A stretch of 64,000 nucleotides of DNA. Source: Streptomyces natalensis ATCC 27448 (lineage in GTDB: Bacteria; Actinomycetota; Actinomycetes; Streptomycetales; Streptomycetaceae). Below the pieces are notes generated by a model. That model ran no database searches and was not told where the DNA came from. It saw only the letters and a list, made by a program, of their open reading frames with translations. Both the position numbers and the translations under genes were made by a program. The DNA is taken from positions 682,001 through 746,000 of the forward strand of contig NZ_JRKI01000061.1 of assembly GCF_000935125.1 (NCBI RefSeq). The letters run 5' to 3'. Positions within the stretch are counted from its first letter, which is position 1; each line of letters starts with the position of its first letter. Shown here piece after piece: positions 9,064-17,128 of the stretch.

Positions 9064-9948
9064 TCACCGGCGGGCGCCCGACGGCTTGGGCAGCTCGCAG
9101 CCCGCCGCTTCGAGGTCCAGCTTGTTGCCGGCCGCGAAGCACTTCGGTATCCCGTAGGTCTCCTCGGCGTAGTTGGTGCCCTTGTGCACCGTCACCTTGC
9201 CGTTCTCGTCGACCTCGCACGGGTTGTTGACGGTGCACTTCTCGCCGTTCTCGTTACCCGTGTTGTTGATCGCGGCGATCTTGCCGGTCGAGGTGTCCAG
9301 CACCGGCGATCCCGAGGTCCCGCCGATGGTCTTGCACTCCGGCGTGTAGCGGACCGAGTCCTTCCAGGTCCAGTCGCCCTCCTTGAGCTGGGGCACGAAC
9401 CCGTCGATGTTGCAGCTGTAGATCTTCTTCCAGTAGCCGGAGACGACGCTGATGCCCGCGCCCTTGGCCGGGTGGTCGGTGGCCAGTTCCAGCGGCTTGA
9501 TGCCGTACTTCTGCTCGATCTCGGCGTAGGTCGAGCTCGTCTCGTACAGCGAGACGTCGGTGTTGGTCATCGTCGCGTACGTGATCTTGGTGGCGTGGAT
9601 CGTGCCCAGGTCGCCGGCGGACTTGTCCAGCAGGGTGAAGCTGCGGCTGGACGGCTGGTCGACGATGACCTGGCCCGCGCCCGGCATCCCGCTCTCCAGA
9701 CAGTGCCCGTTGGACATCACCAGGGCCTTGTCGTTCTCCTGCGAGGTCGGCATCTTGACCAGCGAGCCGGAGCAGTCGTCCAGCGCGACGGTGCCGGCGA
9801 AGTCGACGGTCCGGGTCTTGTGCTTGCCGTGGTGCCGGGCGTGGGTGGGGTGGTCCTGGGTCGCGGCACCGGCGCTGCCGGCACTGCCCACCAGGGCTGC
9901 GGCTCCCAGAACGGCCGTGGCCAGGGCGCCGACGAGAGGTCGGTTCAT
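9064..9948 (-). CDS. Secreted trypsin-like (S1) serine protease
   Basis: A 294-residue exported protease. The signal peptide spans residues 1-28 and ends near GSAGAAT. The catalytic triad is visible as His82 (SNGHC), Asp131 (NTDVSLYE) and Ser212 (GGTSGSP). Cysteines at 59/83 and further pairs towards the C-terminus suggest disulphides. It should degrade extracellular protein. Start is the ATG at 9948, with GAGAGG upstream. It is transcribed divergently from the zinc carboxypeptidase, so the two hydrolases may share a control region. There is no long propeptide of the alpha-lytic protease type. Confidence 0.88.
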   Translation of the reverse strand: MNRPLVGALATAVLGAAALVGSAGSAGAATQDHPTHARHHGKHKTRTVDFAGTVALDDCSGSLVKMPTSQENDKALVMSNGHCLESGMPGAGQVIVDQPSSRSFTLLDKSAGDLGTIHATKITYATMTNTDVSLYETSSTYAEIEQKYGIKPLELATDHPAKGAGISVVSGYWKKIYSCNIDGFVPQLKEGDWTWKDSVRYTPECKTIGGTSGSPVLDTSTGKIAAINNTGNENGEKCTVNNPCEVDENGKVTVHKGTNYAEETYGIPKCFAAGNKLDLEAAGCELPKPSGARR

Positions 9949-10256
9949 TGTGGGGGTCCTCTCAGCTGTGTCACCGGAGGTCCGTCGTGGCCCTCCGGTT
10001 TTGTCGTGCGCATTGTTGGCCGCGGACGGCTCCCGGGCAATGAATTTCCGGAAACCGATGGCAAGTTGCCGCAATATCAGCCCTTCGCCCGCGCCCCTCG
10101 GCCCGGTTCGTACCCCGGTTCGCGCCACGGTTCCGGCCACGGCTCCCGCCCGGTTCGCCGCGCGTCCACATCTGGCCGTTCCACGCCTTGACCCGCCCAT
10201 GCCAAGCCTCGACACTGACGCCGTCGCTCGCCTCACCACCCCCCACAGGAGACCGC
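9949..10256. promoter_or_regulatory. Divergent intergenic region between two secreted peptidases
   Basis: This 308-base gap separates the start codons of the S1 protease and the M14 carboxypeptidase and must contain both promoters. Visible features are a relatively AT-rich block at about 10035-10075 and several imperfect copies of CGGTTCG between 10100 and 10175. I cannot pick out a convincing -35/-10 pair or a known operator, and I see no gene in it. Confidence 0.45.
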
Positions 10257-11600
10257 ATGCGACCCCGACGTATACGCGGCGGACGGGCCACCGTCCTCGC
10301 CGCCGTCCTCTCCCTCGCCCTTGCCGCACCGATCGCCGCGGCCCAGGACGCCCCCGCCACCACCCCCGCACCCCATGGCGCACCGGACGCCGACCGCGCC
10401 CACCAGTACGAGGTGACCGGTCCCGCCACCCCCGCCGAACGCACCGCCCTCACGGCAACCGGTGCCTCCGTCGACGAGGTCCACGCCCGCGCCGTCGTCA
10501 TCACCGCCGACCGCACCCAGGCCGCCCGGGTACGCCATCTCGGCTATGCGCTGCGGCAGTTGCCCGATCCGCCCGCCCCCGCGAGGACGTCCGGCCGGAT
10601 CAAGGACTTCCCGCCCGGGTACACCGGCTACCACACCTACGAGGAGATGACGAAGGAGATCGACGCCCTCGTCGCCAAGTACCCGCAGATCCTCTCGAAG
10701 CAGGTCATCGGCAAGTCGCAGGAAGGCCGCGACATCCTGGCCCTCAAGCTCAGCAAGAACGTCTCCAAGGACGAGAACGAGCCCGAGGTGCTCTTCACCG
10801 CACACCAGCACGCCCGGGAACACCTCACCGTCGAGATGGCCCTCTACCTCCTCAACGAGTTCACCTCGAAGTACGGCTCGGACGACCGCATCACCAAGAT
10901 GCTCGACTCCCGCGAGATCTGGATCATCCCGGATCTGAACCCGGACGGCGGCGTCTACGACATCGCCACCGGAAAGTTCCAGAGCTGGCGCAAGAACCGT
11001 CAGCCCAACGCCGGGACCAAGGAGGTCGGCACCGACCTCAACCGCAACTGGGACTTCAAATGGGGCTGCTGCGGCGGCTCCTCCGACGACCCGGGCGACG
11101 AGACCTACCGCGGCCCCTCCGCCGCCTCGGCCCCCGAGGTCCAGGTCGTCTCCACATTCGTCCGCAGCCGTATCGTCGGCGGAAAGCAGCAGATCAAGGC
11201 CGCCATCGACTTCCACACCTACAGCGAACTCGTCCTGTGGCCCTTCGGCTTCACCAACGACCAAACCGGCCCCGGCATGACCCAGGACGACCACGACACC
11301 TTCGCCGCCATCGGCAAGAAGATGGCCGCCGGCAACGGCTACACCCCCGAGCAGTCCAGCCAGCTCTACATCACCGACGGGGCGATCGACGACTGGCTGT
11401 GGGGGGACCAGAAGGTCTTCGCGTACACCTTTGAGCTGTTTCCGTCGTCAAACGGCGCCGGCGGTTTCTACCCGAAGGACTCGGTGATCCCGAAGGAGAC
11501 GGCGCGCAACAAGGACCCGGTGCTCCAGCTGCTGGAGACGGCGGACTGCCCGTATCGGGCGATCGGGAAGGAGCAGCAGTACTGCAAGAACAAGCATTGA
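10257..11600 (+). CDS. Secreted M14 family zinc carboxypeptidase
   Basis: A 447-residue exported peptidase. It has an N-terminal signal peptide (Arg-rich head and hydrophobic core, residues 1-29), a propeptide of about 80 residues, then the M14 catalytic domain starting near GYTGYHTYEEM. Zinc ligands are in HQHAREH (His185, Glu188) with a third His in DFHTYSE. The Arg/Asn substrate-clamp motif NRNWDFKWG and the catalytic Glu in FAYTFELFP are also present. This is the carboxypeptidase T-like layout and should remove C-terminal residues from extracellular peptides. Start is the ATG preceded by AGGAGACCGC. A strong terminator follows the stop. Confidence 0.92.
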   Translation: MRPRRIRGGRATVLAAVLSLALAAPIAAAQDAPATTPAPHGAPDADRAHQYEVTGPATPAERTALTATGASVDEVHARAVVITADRTQAARVRHLGYALRQLPDPPAPARTSGRIKDFPPGYTGYHTYEEMTKEIDALVAKYPQILSKQVIGKSQEGRDILALKLSKNVSKDENEPEVLFTAHQHAREHLTVEMALYLLNEFTSKYGSDDRITKMLDSREIWIIPDLNPDGGVYDIATGKFQSWRKNRQPNAGTKEVGTDLNRNWDFKWGCCGGSSDDPGDETYRGPSAASAPEVQVVSTFVRSRIVGGKQQIKAAIDFHTYSELVLWPFGFTNDQTGPGMTQDDHDTFAAIGKKMAAGNGYTPEQSSQLYITDGAIDDWLWGDQKVFAYTFELFPSSNGAGGFYPKDSVIPKETARNKDPVLQLLETADCPYRAIGKEQQYCKNKH

Positions 11601-11616
11601 CGCTTCCGACACAGCC

Positions 11617-11644
11617 AGGGCGCCCCGCACTGGCGGGGCGCCCT
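11617..11644 (+). terminator. Rho-independent-type terminator after carboxypeptidase
   Basis: A perfect 12-bp GC-rich stem (11617-11628 with 11633-11644) and a 4-base loop, 16 bases after the carboxypeptidase stop. There is no clear T tract. Confidence 0.8.
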
Positions 11645-11714
11645 GCCGATTTCCCTGCGTAACCCATTCGACTTCGGCTCGTTAGTTCGAGCAAGGGGAT
11701 GTCGAGGGGGAAGC

Positions 11715-13013
11715 ATGAAGGCGGACATGGGGCGGAAGTACCGCGCGTATCCCACACCGGAACAGGACGAGATCCTGACGAGGTGGGGGCACCATGCGCG
11801 GGCGTTGTGGAACCTTGCGCTGGAACACCGGATGATGGTGAGGCGCAAGCACGACGGGAGGTCGTGGGTCTGGTCCGCGGAACAATGTGTGCTGCTCACC
11901 GAGATCCGCAACGACCCTGATGAATCTATTAATTGGATCCGGGACCTGCCAGCCTCCGCTGCGCAGCAGGTACTGAGGCAGATGGACGAAGCTTTCAAGC
12001 GCATAGCCAACCCGAAACTTCGGGCAAGGAACCCGAAGTTCAAGCGTCGGAACTGTGGCGCACACCTCACCTTCCCAGCCCAGAGGCTGAAAGTTCGCAA
12101 GCTCAATCGCCACTGGGCATCGGTGCGGATTCCCAAGCTCGGCTGGCTCCGATTCCGACTGTCGCGCGCCCTCGGCGGCACCGTTCGGTCATGCACCCTG
12201 TCCCGCAATGGCCTGGGTTGGCATGTGGCGTTCGGAGTGCACACGGGAGCCAAGTCCGCTCCTCCGAATGGAAAGCCTGGCTGTGGCGTTGACTTCGGCG
12301 TTCACGTCTCGGCATGGGTATCCACCGAGACGGCTCCACGCCTGATGCCGTCGTCTCTGACCGACGGCGAACAACAGCGACTGAGGACGCTGGAGCGTCG
12401 CAAGGCCCGCCAGCTCACGTACGCGAAAAAGCAGAACGGAGGGACGTACAGCAACCGCCTGCGCAAGACCATTGCTCAGATCGCCGCGCTGAAGGCACGG
12501 CAAGCCAGGCGCCGTCTCGATTTCACGCACAAACTCACCACCGATCTCGCCAAGAACCACGGCTTCGTCGGAATCGAGGATCTGCGCGTGTTGAACATGA
12601 CGAAGAGCGCCAAAGGAACAGTGGCTGCACCCGGCAGAGGAGTGGGGCGCAAGTCTGGCCTCAATCGGGCTATCTACGACCACATCCCCGGCGAACGCAG
12701 GCGTCAACTGGCCTACAAGGCACCTATGTACGGCTCGCAGCTGCGGCCCGTGGCACCGCATGGCACATCACAGACCTGCCCTGAGTGCGGGAAACGAGAT
12801 CCGAGAAGTCGCGTCGGATGTGGGCGGGAGTTCGCGTGCGTACACTGCGGACACACCGACCATGCCGATAAAACCGCCTCGATCGAAATCGAGGCCCGTG
12901 CACGCCGGATGGGCGACACGGTCACCAAAAGCACGCGTAGTCCCGCTCGCGGGGCGAGGGGTCGGGAAACCGTCACTCGGTTGCGTGCAGCACCGGCCAC
13001 CCACGTCGCGTGA
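11715..13013 (+). CDS. tnpB: TnpB (IS605 OrfB) RNA-guided nuclease-like protein
   Basis: A 432-residue TnpB protein. The N-terminal OrfB helix-turn-helix region starts with a YRAYPTPEQ motif. The RuvC-like triad is complete: Asp193 in GVDFGV, Glu288 in GIEDL, and Asp385 in HADKTAS. A zinc ribbon has CPEC and CVHC (Cys355, 358, 375, 378). TnpB proteins are RNA-guided DNA nucleases using an omega-RNA encoded at the element's right end, so the intact triad suggests potential activity. The usual Asn after the third Asp (DxNA) is replaced (DKTA), a departure from the family pattern. Base composition is slightly lower in GC than its neighbours, consistent with transfer. Confidence 0.9.
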   Translation: MKADMGRKYRAYPTPEQDEILTRWGHHARALWNLALEHRMMVRRKHDGRSWVWSAEQCVLLTEIRNDPDESINWIRDLPASAAQQVLRQMDEAFKRIANPKLRARNPKFKRRNCGAHLTFPAQRLKVRKLNRHWASVRIPKLGWLRFRLSRALGGTVRSCTLSRNGLGWHVAFGVHTGAKSAPPNGKPGCGVDFGVHVSAWVSTETAPRLMPSSLTDGEQQRLRTLERRKARQLTYAKKQNGGTYSNRLRKTIAQIAALKARQARRRLDFTHKLTTDLAKNHGFVGIEDLRVLNMTKSAKGTVAAPGRGVGRKSGLNRAIYDHIPGERRRQLAYKAPMYGSQLRPVAPHGTSQTCPECGKRDPRSRVGCGREFACVHCGHTDHADKTASIEIEARARRMGDTVTKSTRSPARGARGRETVTRLRAAPATHVA

Positions 13014-13021
13014 GTGGCCGG
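12993..13021 (+). ncRNA. Putative omega-RNA scaffold/right-end hairpin of the tnpB element
   Basis: CCGGCCAC (12993-13000) pairs perfectly with GTGGCCGG (13014-13021), and the enclosed CACG/CGTG pair extends the stem. The hairpin overlaps the tnpB stop codon, which is where omega-RNA scaffolds of TnpB elements are transcribed. The guide would be the sequence beyond the element's right end, between about 13022 and 13080. Confidence 0.45.
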
Positions 13022-13084
13022 AATCCTCGCCATTCCAGGCAAGGAGCACATCAAATTTCGAAGGTGTACGCAGCTCGCGGAGCC

Positions 13085-14557
13085 CTAGACCACCAGGCTC
13101 ACCAGCGCCGCAACCGCGAACCCTGCCAGCGAGAGCACCGATTCCAGCACCGTCCAGGACGCGAGGGTGTCCCGCTCGGAGATCCCGAAGTATTTCGCCA
13201 CCATCCAGAACCCGCCGTCGTTCACGTGCGAGGCGAAGACCGACCCGGCCGAGATCGCCGTGATGACCAGCGCCAGGCTCGCCTGGGGCATCCCCCGCCC
13301 CTCCACCAGCGGCAGCACGATCCCGGCCGTCGTCACGATCGCGACCGTCGCCGATCCCTGGGCCACCCGCAGCACCAGCGCCAGCAGATAGGCCAGCACG
13401 ATGACCGGCAGGCCGAGGCCCTGGAAGACGCCGGACAGGGCGGTGGCCACCCCACTGCCCTTGAGCACGGCGCCGAAGACGCCGCCGGCGCCGACCACCA
13501 GCAGGATGTTGCCCACCGGCTTCAACGACGCGGTGGAGACGGCCTCCAGGGACGTACGCGACCAGCCGCGGCGGACGCCCAGCAGGTAGTACGCCAGGAG
13601 CAGCGCGATCGTCAGGGCGACGAAGGGGTGGCCGGCGAACTCGATGACCGAGCGGCCTGCGGAAGGGGCCAGGGCTATGGAGGAGAACGTCGCCAGGAGG
13701 ATGAGGAGAAGAGGGGTGCCGATGACGGTGAGGACGGTGGCGAGGGAAACCGGCTCCTCACGGGGCGCACCGCCATCCGCGCCGCCGTCCGCAGCCTTCT
13801 CGGCGGCGACCGCGGCCCTGGCCTCCTCGGCGGCCGCCAGCATGTCCTGCGGTACGGGGACGAAGAGCCGCCTGCCGATCCAGGCGGCATAGCCCCAGGC
13901 CGCCAGGACGGCAGGCAGACCGCAGACGGCGCCCATGAGGATGACCCAGCCGAGATCGACCTTGAACAGCCCGGCGGCGGCGACGGGTCCGGGGTGCGGC
14001 GGCAGGAAGGCGTGGGTCATGGACAGCCCCGCGAGGAGCGGCATGCAGTACAGCAGGAGGGATGCGCCACTGCGCTTGGCGGCCGCGTGGACCAGCGGGG
14101 CCAGGACGAAGATGCCCACGTCGAAGAAGACCGGGATGCCGAAGAGCAGGCCGGTCAGGCCCATGGCCAGCGGCGCCCGCCGCTCGCCGAAGCGGCGCAG
14201 CAGACGGGAGCTCAGGACCTCGGCGCCGCCGGAGGCTTCGAGGATCGCGCCGAGCAGGGTGCCCAGGCCGATGATGAGGGCGATATGGCCGAGGATGCCG
14301 CCCATGCCGGTCTCGACCAGCGATACGGCGTCGGATTTCTGGACCGTACCCAAGAGTTCGGTGACGGAGAGTCCCGCTGCCAGGCCGACGGCGAGGGAGA
14401 CGACGAGCAGCGCCACGAACGGCTGCAACCGGGCCTTGGTGATCAGGACGAGGAGCAGGGCGATGCCGAGGGCGGCGACCGTCAGCAGGCCCGGAGTGCC
14501 CGGTATGAGGGCGAGCAGCCCGCCACTGTGGGGCGGCGGGGGCGCGGCGGGGGCCAT
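13085..14557 (-). CDS. GntP family gluconate/organic-acid permease
   Basis: A 490-residue integral membrane protein with about 12-14 hydrophobic segments, belonging to the GntP (gluconate:H+ symporter) family. Diagnostic stretches include GIPVFFDVGIFVLAPL and THAFLPPHPGPVAAA, which are highly conserved in GntT/GntP. In this setting (RidA, DTA-fold deaminase, D-aminoacylase) its substrate may be a D-amino acid such as D-serine or an acidic sugar, as GntP paralogues include D-serine transporters. Start is the ATG preceded by GGAGCCGTCGC. It is the last gene of a minus-strand run. Confidence 0.88.
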   Translation of the reverse strand: MAPAAPPPPHSGGLLALIPGTPGLLTVAALGIALLLVLITKARLQPFVALLVVSLAVGLAAGLSVTELLGTVQKSDAVSLVETGMGGILGHIALIIGLGTLLGAILEASGGAEVLSSRLLRRFGERRAPLAMGLTGLLFGIPVFFDVGIFVLAPLVHAAAKRSGASLLLYCMPLLAGLSMTHAFLPPHPGPVAAAGLFKVDLGWVILMGAVCGLPAVLAAWGYAAWIGRRLFVPVPQDMLAAAEEARAAVAAEKAADGGADGGAPREEPVSLATVLTVIGTPLLLILLATFSSIALAPSAGRSVIEFAGHPFVALTIALLLAYYLLGVRRGWSRTSLEAVSTASLKPVGNILLVVGAGGVFGAVLKGSGVATALSGVFQGLGLPVIVLAYLLALVLRVAQGSATVAIVTTAGIVLPLVEGRGMPQASLALVITAISAGSVFASHVNDGGFWMVAKYFGISERDTLASWTVLESVLSLAGFAVAALVSLVV

Positions 14558-14582
14558 GCGACGGCTCCGTCGTCGGGCGCGG

Positions 14583-14993
14583 TCAGCCCAGCACCGCGAG
14601 GGCGTCGATCTCGATGAGCAGGCCCTTGGGCAGGCCGACGTAGACGGTCGTGCGGGCGGCGGGGGCCTCCTTCAGGCCCTGCTCGGCGAAGTAGGCGTTG
14701 TAGATCTCGTTCATCTCGGCGAAGTGGCCGACGTCGGTGAGGTAGACGCGGATCATCATCGCGTCGTCCCAGGTCGCGCCACCCTCGTCGAGGACCGCTT
14801 TCACGTTGGCGAGGGTCTGGAGCGTCTGCTCGCGCAGGGTGGGGCCGGCCGGGGTGGGAGCCTGGCCCTCGACGGCTGGCAGGAAACCGACCTGCCCGGC
14901 GACCTGAAGGAGGTTGCCCTTCTTGACGCCGTGGGAGAACGCGGCGGGCGGGGTGGTGTGGGTGGCCGGGGTGAGGGCGGTCTTCTCGCTCAT
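14583..14993 (-). CDS. RidA family enamine/imine deaminase
   Basis: A 136-residue RidA/YjgF/UK114 protein with the family landmarks GQVGFLPA, QTLANVKAVL, VYLTDV and ARTTVYVGLPKGLLIEIDALA. RidA proteins hydrolyse reactive enamines released by PLP-dependent dehydratases. This makes sense beside an amino-acid deaminase that would release 2-aminoacrylate-type products. Its ATG lies two bases after the stop of the IclR gene (TGAGCATG), implying co-translation. Confidence 0.9.
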   Translation of the reverse strand: MSEKTALTPATHTTPPAAFSHGVKKGNLLQVAGQVGFLPAVEGQAPTPAGPTLREQTLQTLANVKAVLDEGGATWDDAMMIRVYLTDVGHFAEMNEIYNAYFAEQGLKEAPAARTTVYVGLPKGLLIEIDALAVLG

Positions 14994-14995
14994 GC

Positions 14996-15754
14996 TCAGG
15001 CTTCTTTCGTCGGAGGTTTTCCGGAGTACTCCCGGCTGATGGCGTCGGCGGTGCGGCGTACCAGCGGGAGGAGGGTGAGGAGTTCATCGGCGGTGACGAC
15101 GACATTCGGCGCGGAGACCGACATGGCGGCGACGACCCGCCCGTCCGTGCCGCGGATGGGGGCGGCGACGCAGTTGATGGACTCCTCGTGGCCACCGAGG
15201 TCGGTGGCCCAGCCCTGTTCGCGGACCGTGGCCAGTTCGGCGAGGAAGGCCGTGGCGTGGGGGGTCGAACGGGCCGTGTACGGGGGGTAGTCGAGCTTTT
15301 CCGCCAGGCCGCGGCGCTCGGGTTCGGGCAGGTCGGCGAGGAGCAGTTTGGCGACGGCGGCGACGGTGAGGGCGACGGGCTTGCCGATCCGGGAGTACAT
15401 CCGCACCGGGTAGCGGCTGTCGACCTTGTCGATGTAGACGACCTCGTGCTCCTCGTGGACCGCGAGATGGACGGTGTGGCCGCACTGTTCGTTGAGCGCG
15501 ACGAGGTGGGGGTGGGCGATCTCGCGGATGTCGAGGCTCTCGACGGCCTGTTGGGCGAGCGCGAAGAGCCGGGCGCCGAGGCGGTAGCGCTGGTCGGACT
15601 GGCGGTGGACGAGGCCGTGTTCGTGGAGGGTGCGCAGCAGCCGCAGCGCGGTGGACTTGTGGACGCCGAGGCGGTCGGCGACCCGCCCGAGGTCGGCGGG
15701 CCCCTCGGCGAGCAGCGGCAGGATGCTCAGCGCGCGGTCGACGGTCTGGCTCAT
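14996..15754 (-). CDS. IclR family transcriptional regulator
   Basis: A 252-residue IclR protein. The N-terminal winged helix (residues about 1-65) contains DRALSILPLLAEGPADLGRV and the recognition helix HKSTALRLLRTL. The C-terminal effector domain includes the conserved GHTVHLAVHEEHEVVYIDKV. It probably senses an amino acid or keto-acid and controls the divergent kinase/deaminase promoter, where inverted GTTGC/GCAAC half-sites occur. The start ATG follows GAGGTACCGGC, which is part of a local direct repeat. Confidence 0.9.
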   Translation of the reverse strand: MSQTVDRALSILPLLAEGPADLGRVADRLGVHKSTALRLLRTLHEHGLVHRQSDQRYRLGARLFALAQQAVESLDIREIAHPHLVALNEQCGHTVHLAVHEEHEVVYIDKVDSRYPVRMYSRIGKPVALTVAAVAKLLLADLPEPERRGLAEKLDYPPYTARSTPHATAFLAELATVREQGWATDLGGHEESINCVAAPIRGTDGRVVAAMSVSAPNVVVTADELLTLLPLVRRTADAISREYSGKPPTKEA

Positions 15755-15852
15755 GCCGGTACCTCGCTACGCTCGGCCCTGCCTTCGCCAGGCGCGCACC
15801 TCTCAATGGCTCTCTCACTACGCTCGTTCACGCCGGTACCTCGCTGCGCTCG
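15755..15852. repeat. Imperfect direct repeats between iclR and the sugar kinase
   Basis: A 21-base unit containing GGTACCTCGCT occurs at 15755-15775 and again at 15832-15852 with one mismatch. Shorter CGCTCGTTC units occur at about 15821, 15851 and 15869, running into the 3' end of the kinase gene. The repeats fill the gap and supply the ribosome site of iclR. Such CGCTCGTTC-type repeats are scattered in Streptomyces genomes. Confidence 0.6.
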
Positions 15853-15874
15853 TTCGCTGTGTCCGTACGCTCGT

Positions 15875-16903
15875 TCACGGTGTCCGTACCTCCTGGTCCG
15901 CGGCCGCCGTGGTGTCTTCCGTCCAGCCGGGGCCGAGGTGCAGTCTCCCCCAGTCCGCGGCGCCGAGGCCCGCAAGGCGGTCGGCGAGGGCGCGGCCCGG
16001 AGGGGGTGCGAGGTCGCCGGGGACGGTGAGGGCGGCGGCGGCCCACAGATGGCCGTGCCGGAGCCGGGCGGGCAGCGGCAGGCTGCGGAGGGTGGCGGAG
16101 AGGAACCCGGCGGCGAAGGCATCGCCCGCGCCGACGGCGGCGGCGACCTCGACGCGCGGGGCGGCTTCGGCGTACCGGCCGCCGTGTGCGTCGTAGGCAA
16201 CGGCCCCGCCGGCTCCCCGTTTGACGACGAGCAGACCGGGTTCGGGCAGGGCCGCGCGGACGGCGTCCGGGCCGCCGGTCAGGCCCCAGGCGTGGGCCGC
16301 CTCGTCCTCGCCGACGAAGACGAGGTCGGCGCCGCGGGCGAGGTCGAGCAGCACCCGGCCCCCGGCGGAGCCGCGCCACAGGCCGGGCCGGTGGTTGACG
16401 TCGAAGGAGACCAGGGGGCGGCCCGGCGACGGCGCGGTCAGGGCTCGCATCAGGCCGCGGCAGCCGGCGGAGAGCGCGGCGGTGATCCCGGACAGATGCA
16501 GGATCCGGCCCGACCGGATCGCCGCCAGGTCCATGGTGGTCGTGGTCATCGCGGAGGCGGCGGACCCGGCCCGGTAGTAGGCGACTTCATGGGTGGTGGT
16601 GGCGCGGTCACCGGCCGTACGGAAGTAGATGCCGGTGGGGCGGACGGGGTCGCGGCGTACACCCGTGGTGTCGACCCCGTAGGCGCCGATGGCGGCCACG
16701 AGATGCTCGCCGAATCCGTCGGCGCCCACCCGGCTGACCCATGCCGTGCGGTGCCCGGCGGCGGCCAGCCCGCAGGCCACGTTGGACTCGGCGCCGCCGA
16801 TGGCGCGCGCGAAGGCGGGGACGTCGGCGAGCCGCCCCGGTGCGGCGGGCAGGAACGTGACCATGGACTCGCCGAGGCAGACGACGTCCGGGGGCCTGGT
16901 CAC
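15875..16903 (-). CDS. PfkB family carbohydrate kinase (KdgK-like)
   Basis: A 342-residue ribokinase/PfkB-family kinase. The N-terminal signature is VVCLGESMVTF and GGAESNVACGLA. The C-terminal active-site motif AAVGAGDAFAAGFL carries the catalytic Asp. The pattern is closest to 2-keto-3-deoxygluconate kinases, which would fit the neighbouring GntP permease. Start is the GTG at 16903, with GGAGC about 11 bases upstream. Its last residues fall in a region of short direct repeats, so the natural C-terminus may have been altered. Confidence 0.85.
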   Translation of the reverse strand: MTRPPDVVCLGESMVTFLPAAPGRLADVPAFARAIGGAESNVACGLAAAGHRTAWVSRVGADGFGEHLVAAIGAYGVDTTGVRRDPVRPTGIYFRTAGDRATTTHEVAYYRAGSAASAMTTTTMDLAAIRSGRILHLSGITAALSAGCRGLMRALTAPSPGRPLVSFDVNHRPGLWRGSAGGRVLLDLARGADLVFVGEDEAAHAWGLTGGPDAVRAALPEPGLLVVKRGAGGAVAYDAHGGRYAEAAPRVEVAAAVGAGDAFAAGFLSATLRSLPLPARLRHGHLWAAAALTVPGDLAPPPGRALADRLAGLGAADWGRLHLGPGWTEDTTAAADQEVRTP

Positions 16904-16942
16904 GAGCGGTGGCGCTCCTTCCGTGCGGCGTCCGGGCCGCCA

Positions 16943-17014
16943 TTGACCCGGTGTTGGCCCGGATGCTAGACAGCCATGAGCGCTCTGCGCAACGGACGTT
17001 GCAGACTACGCAAC
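16943..17014 (+). promoter_or_regulatory. Promoter and candidate IclR operator for the deaminase/D-aminoacylase operon
   Basis: TTGACC (16943-16948) and TAGACA (16967-16972) form a plausible promoter with an 18-base spacer. Immediately downstream are three half-sites: GCAAC 16989-16993, GTTGC 16998-17002 and GCAAC 17010-17014. The last two make a perfect GTTGC-N7-GCAAC inverted repeat. An IclR protein bound there would block transcription. Assignment to the nearby IclR regulator is inference. Confidence 0.6.
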
Positions 17015-17128
17015 GCAAAGAATGCCGCGCGGAGAAGACAACGCCCTGCCCCGCCCGCACCGGGCCCCGCCCCGCCCGCACCGGTCAGAATGCAACGGCC
17101 ACTGCTACCCGATCTTGAGGAGAACCCC

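Larger units (their letters stand above)
11677..13080 (+). mobile_element. IS605/IS1341-type element carrying only tnpB
   Basis: A tnpB gene bounded upstream by the small hairpin GCTCG-TTAGTT-CGAGC (11677-11692) and downstream by a larger hairpin (12993-13021). There is no tnpA (Y1 transposase) gene, so mobility would need a partner elsewhere. The exact ends cannot be fixed from one copy. The outer limits given run from the first hairpin to just before the next gene's stop. Confidence 0.6.
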
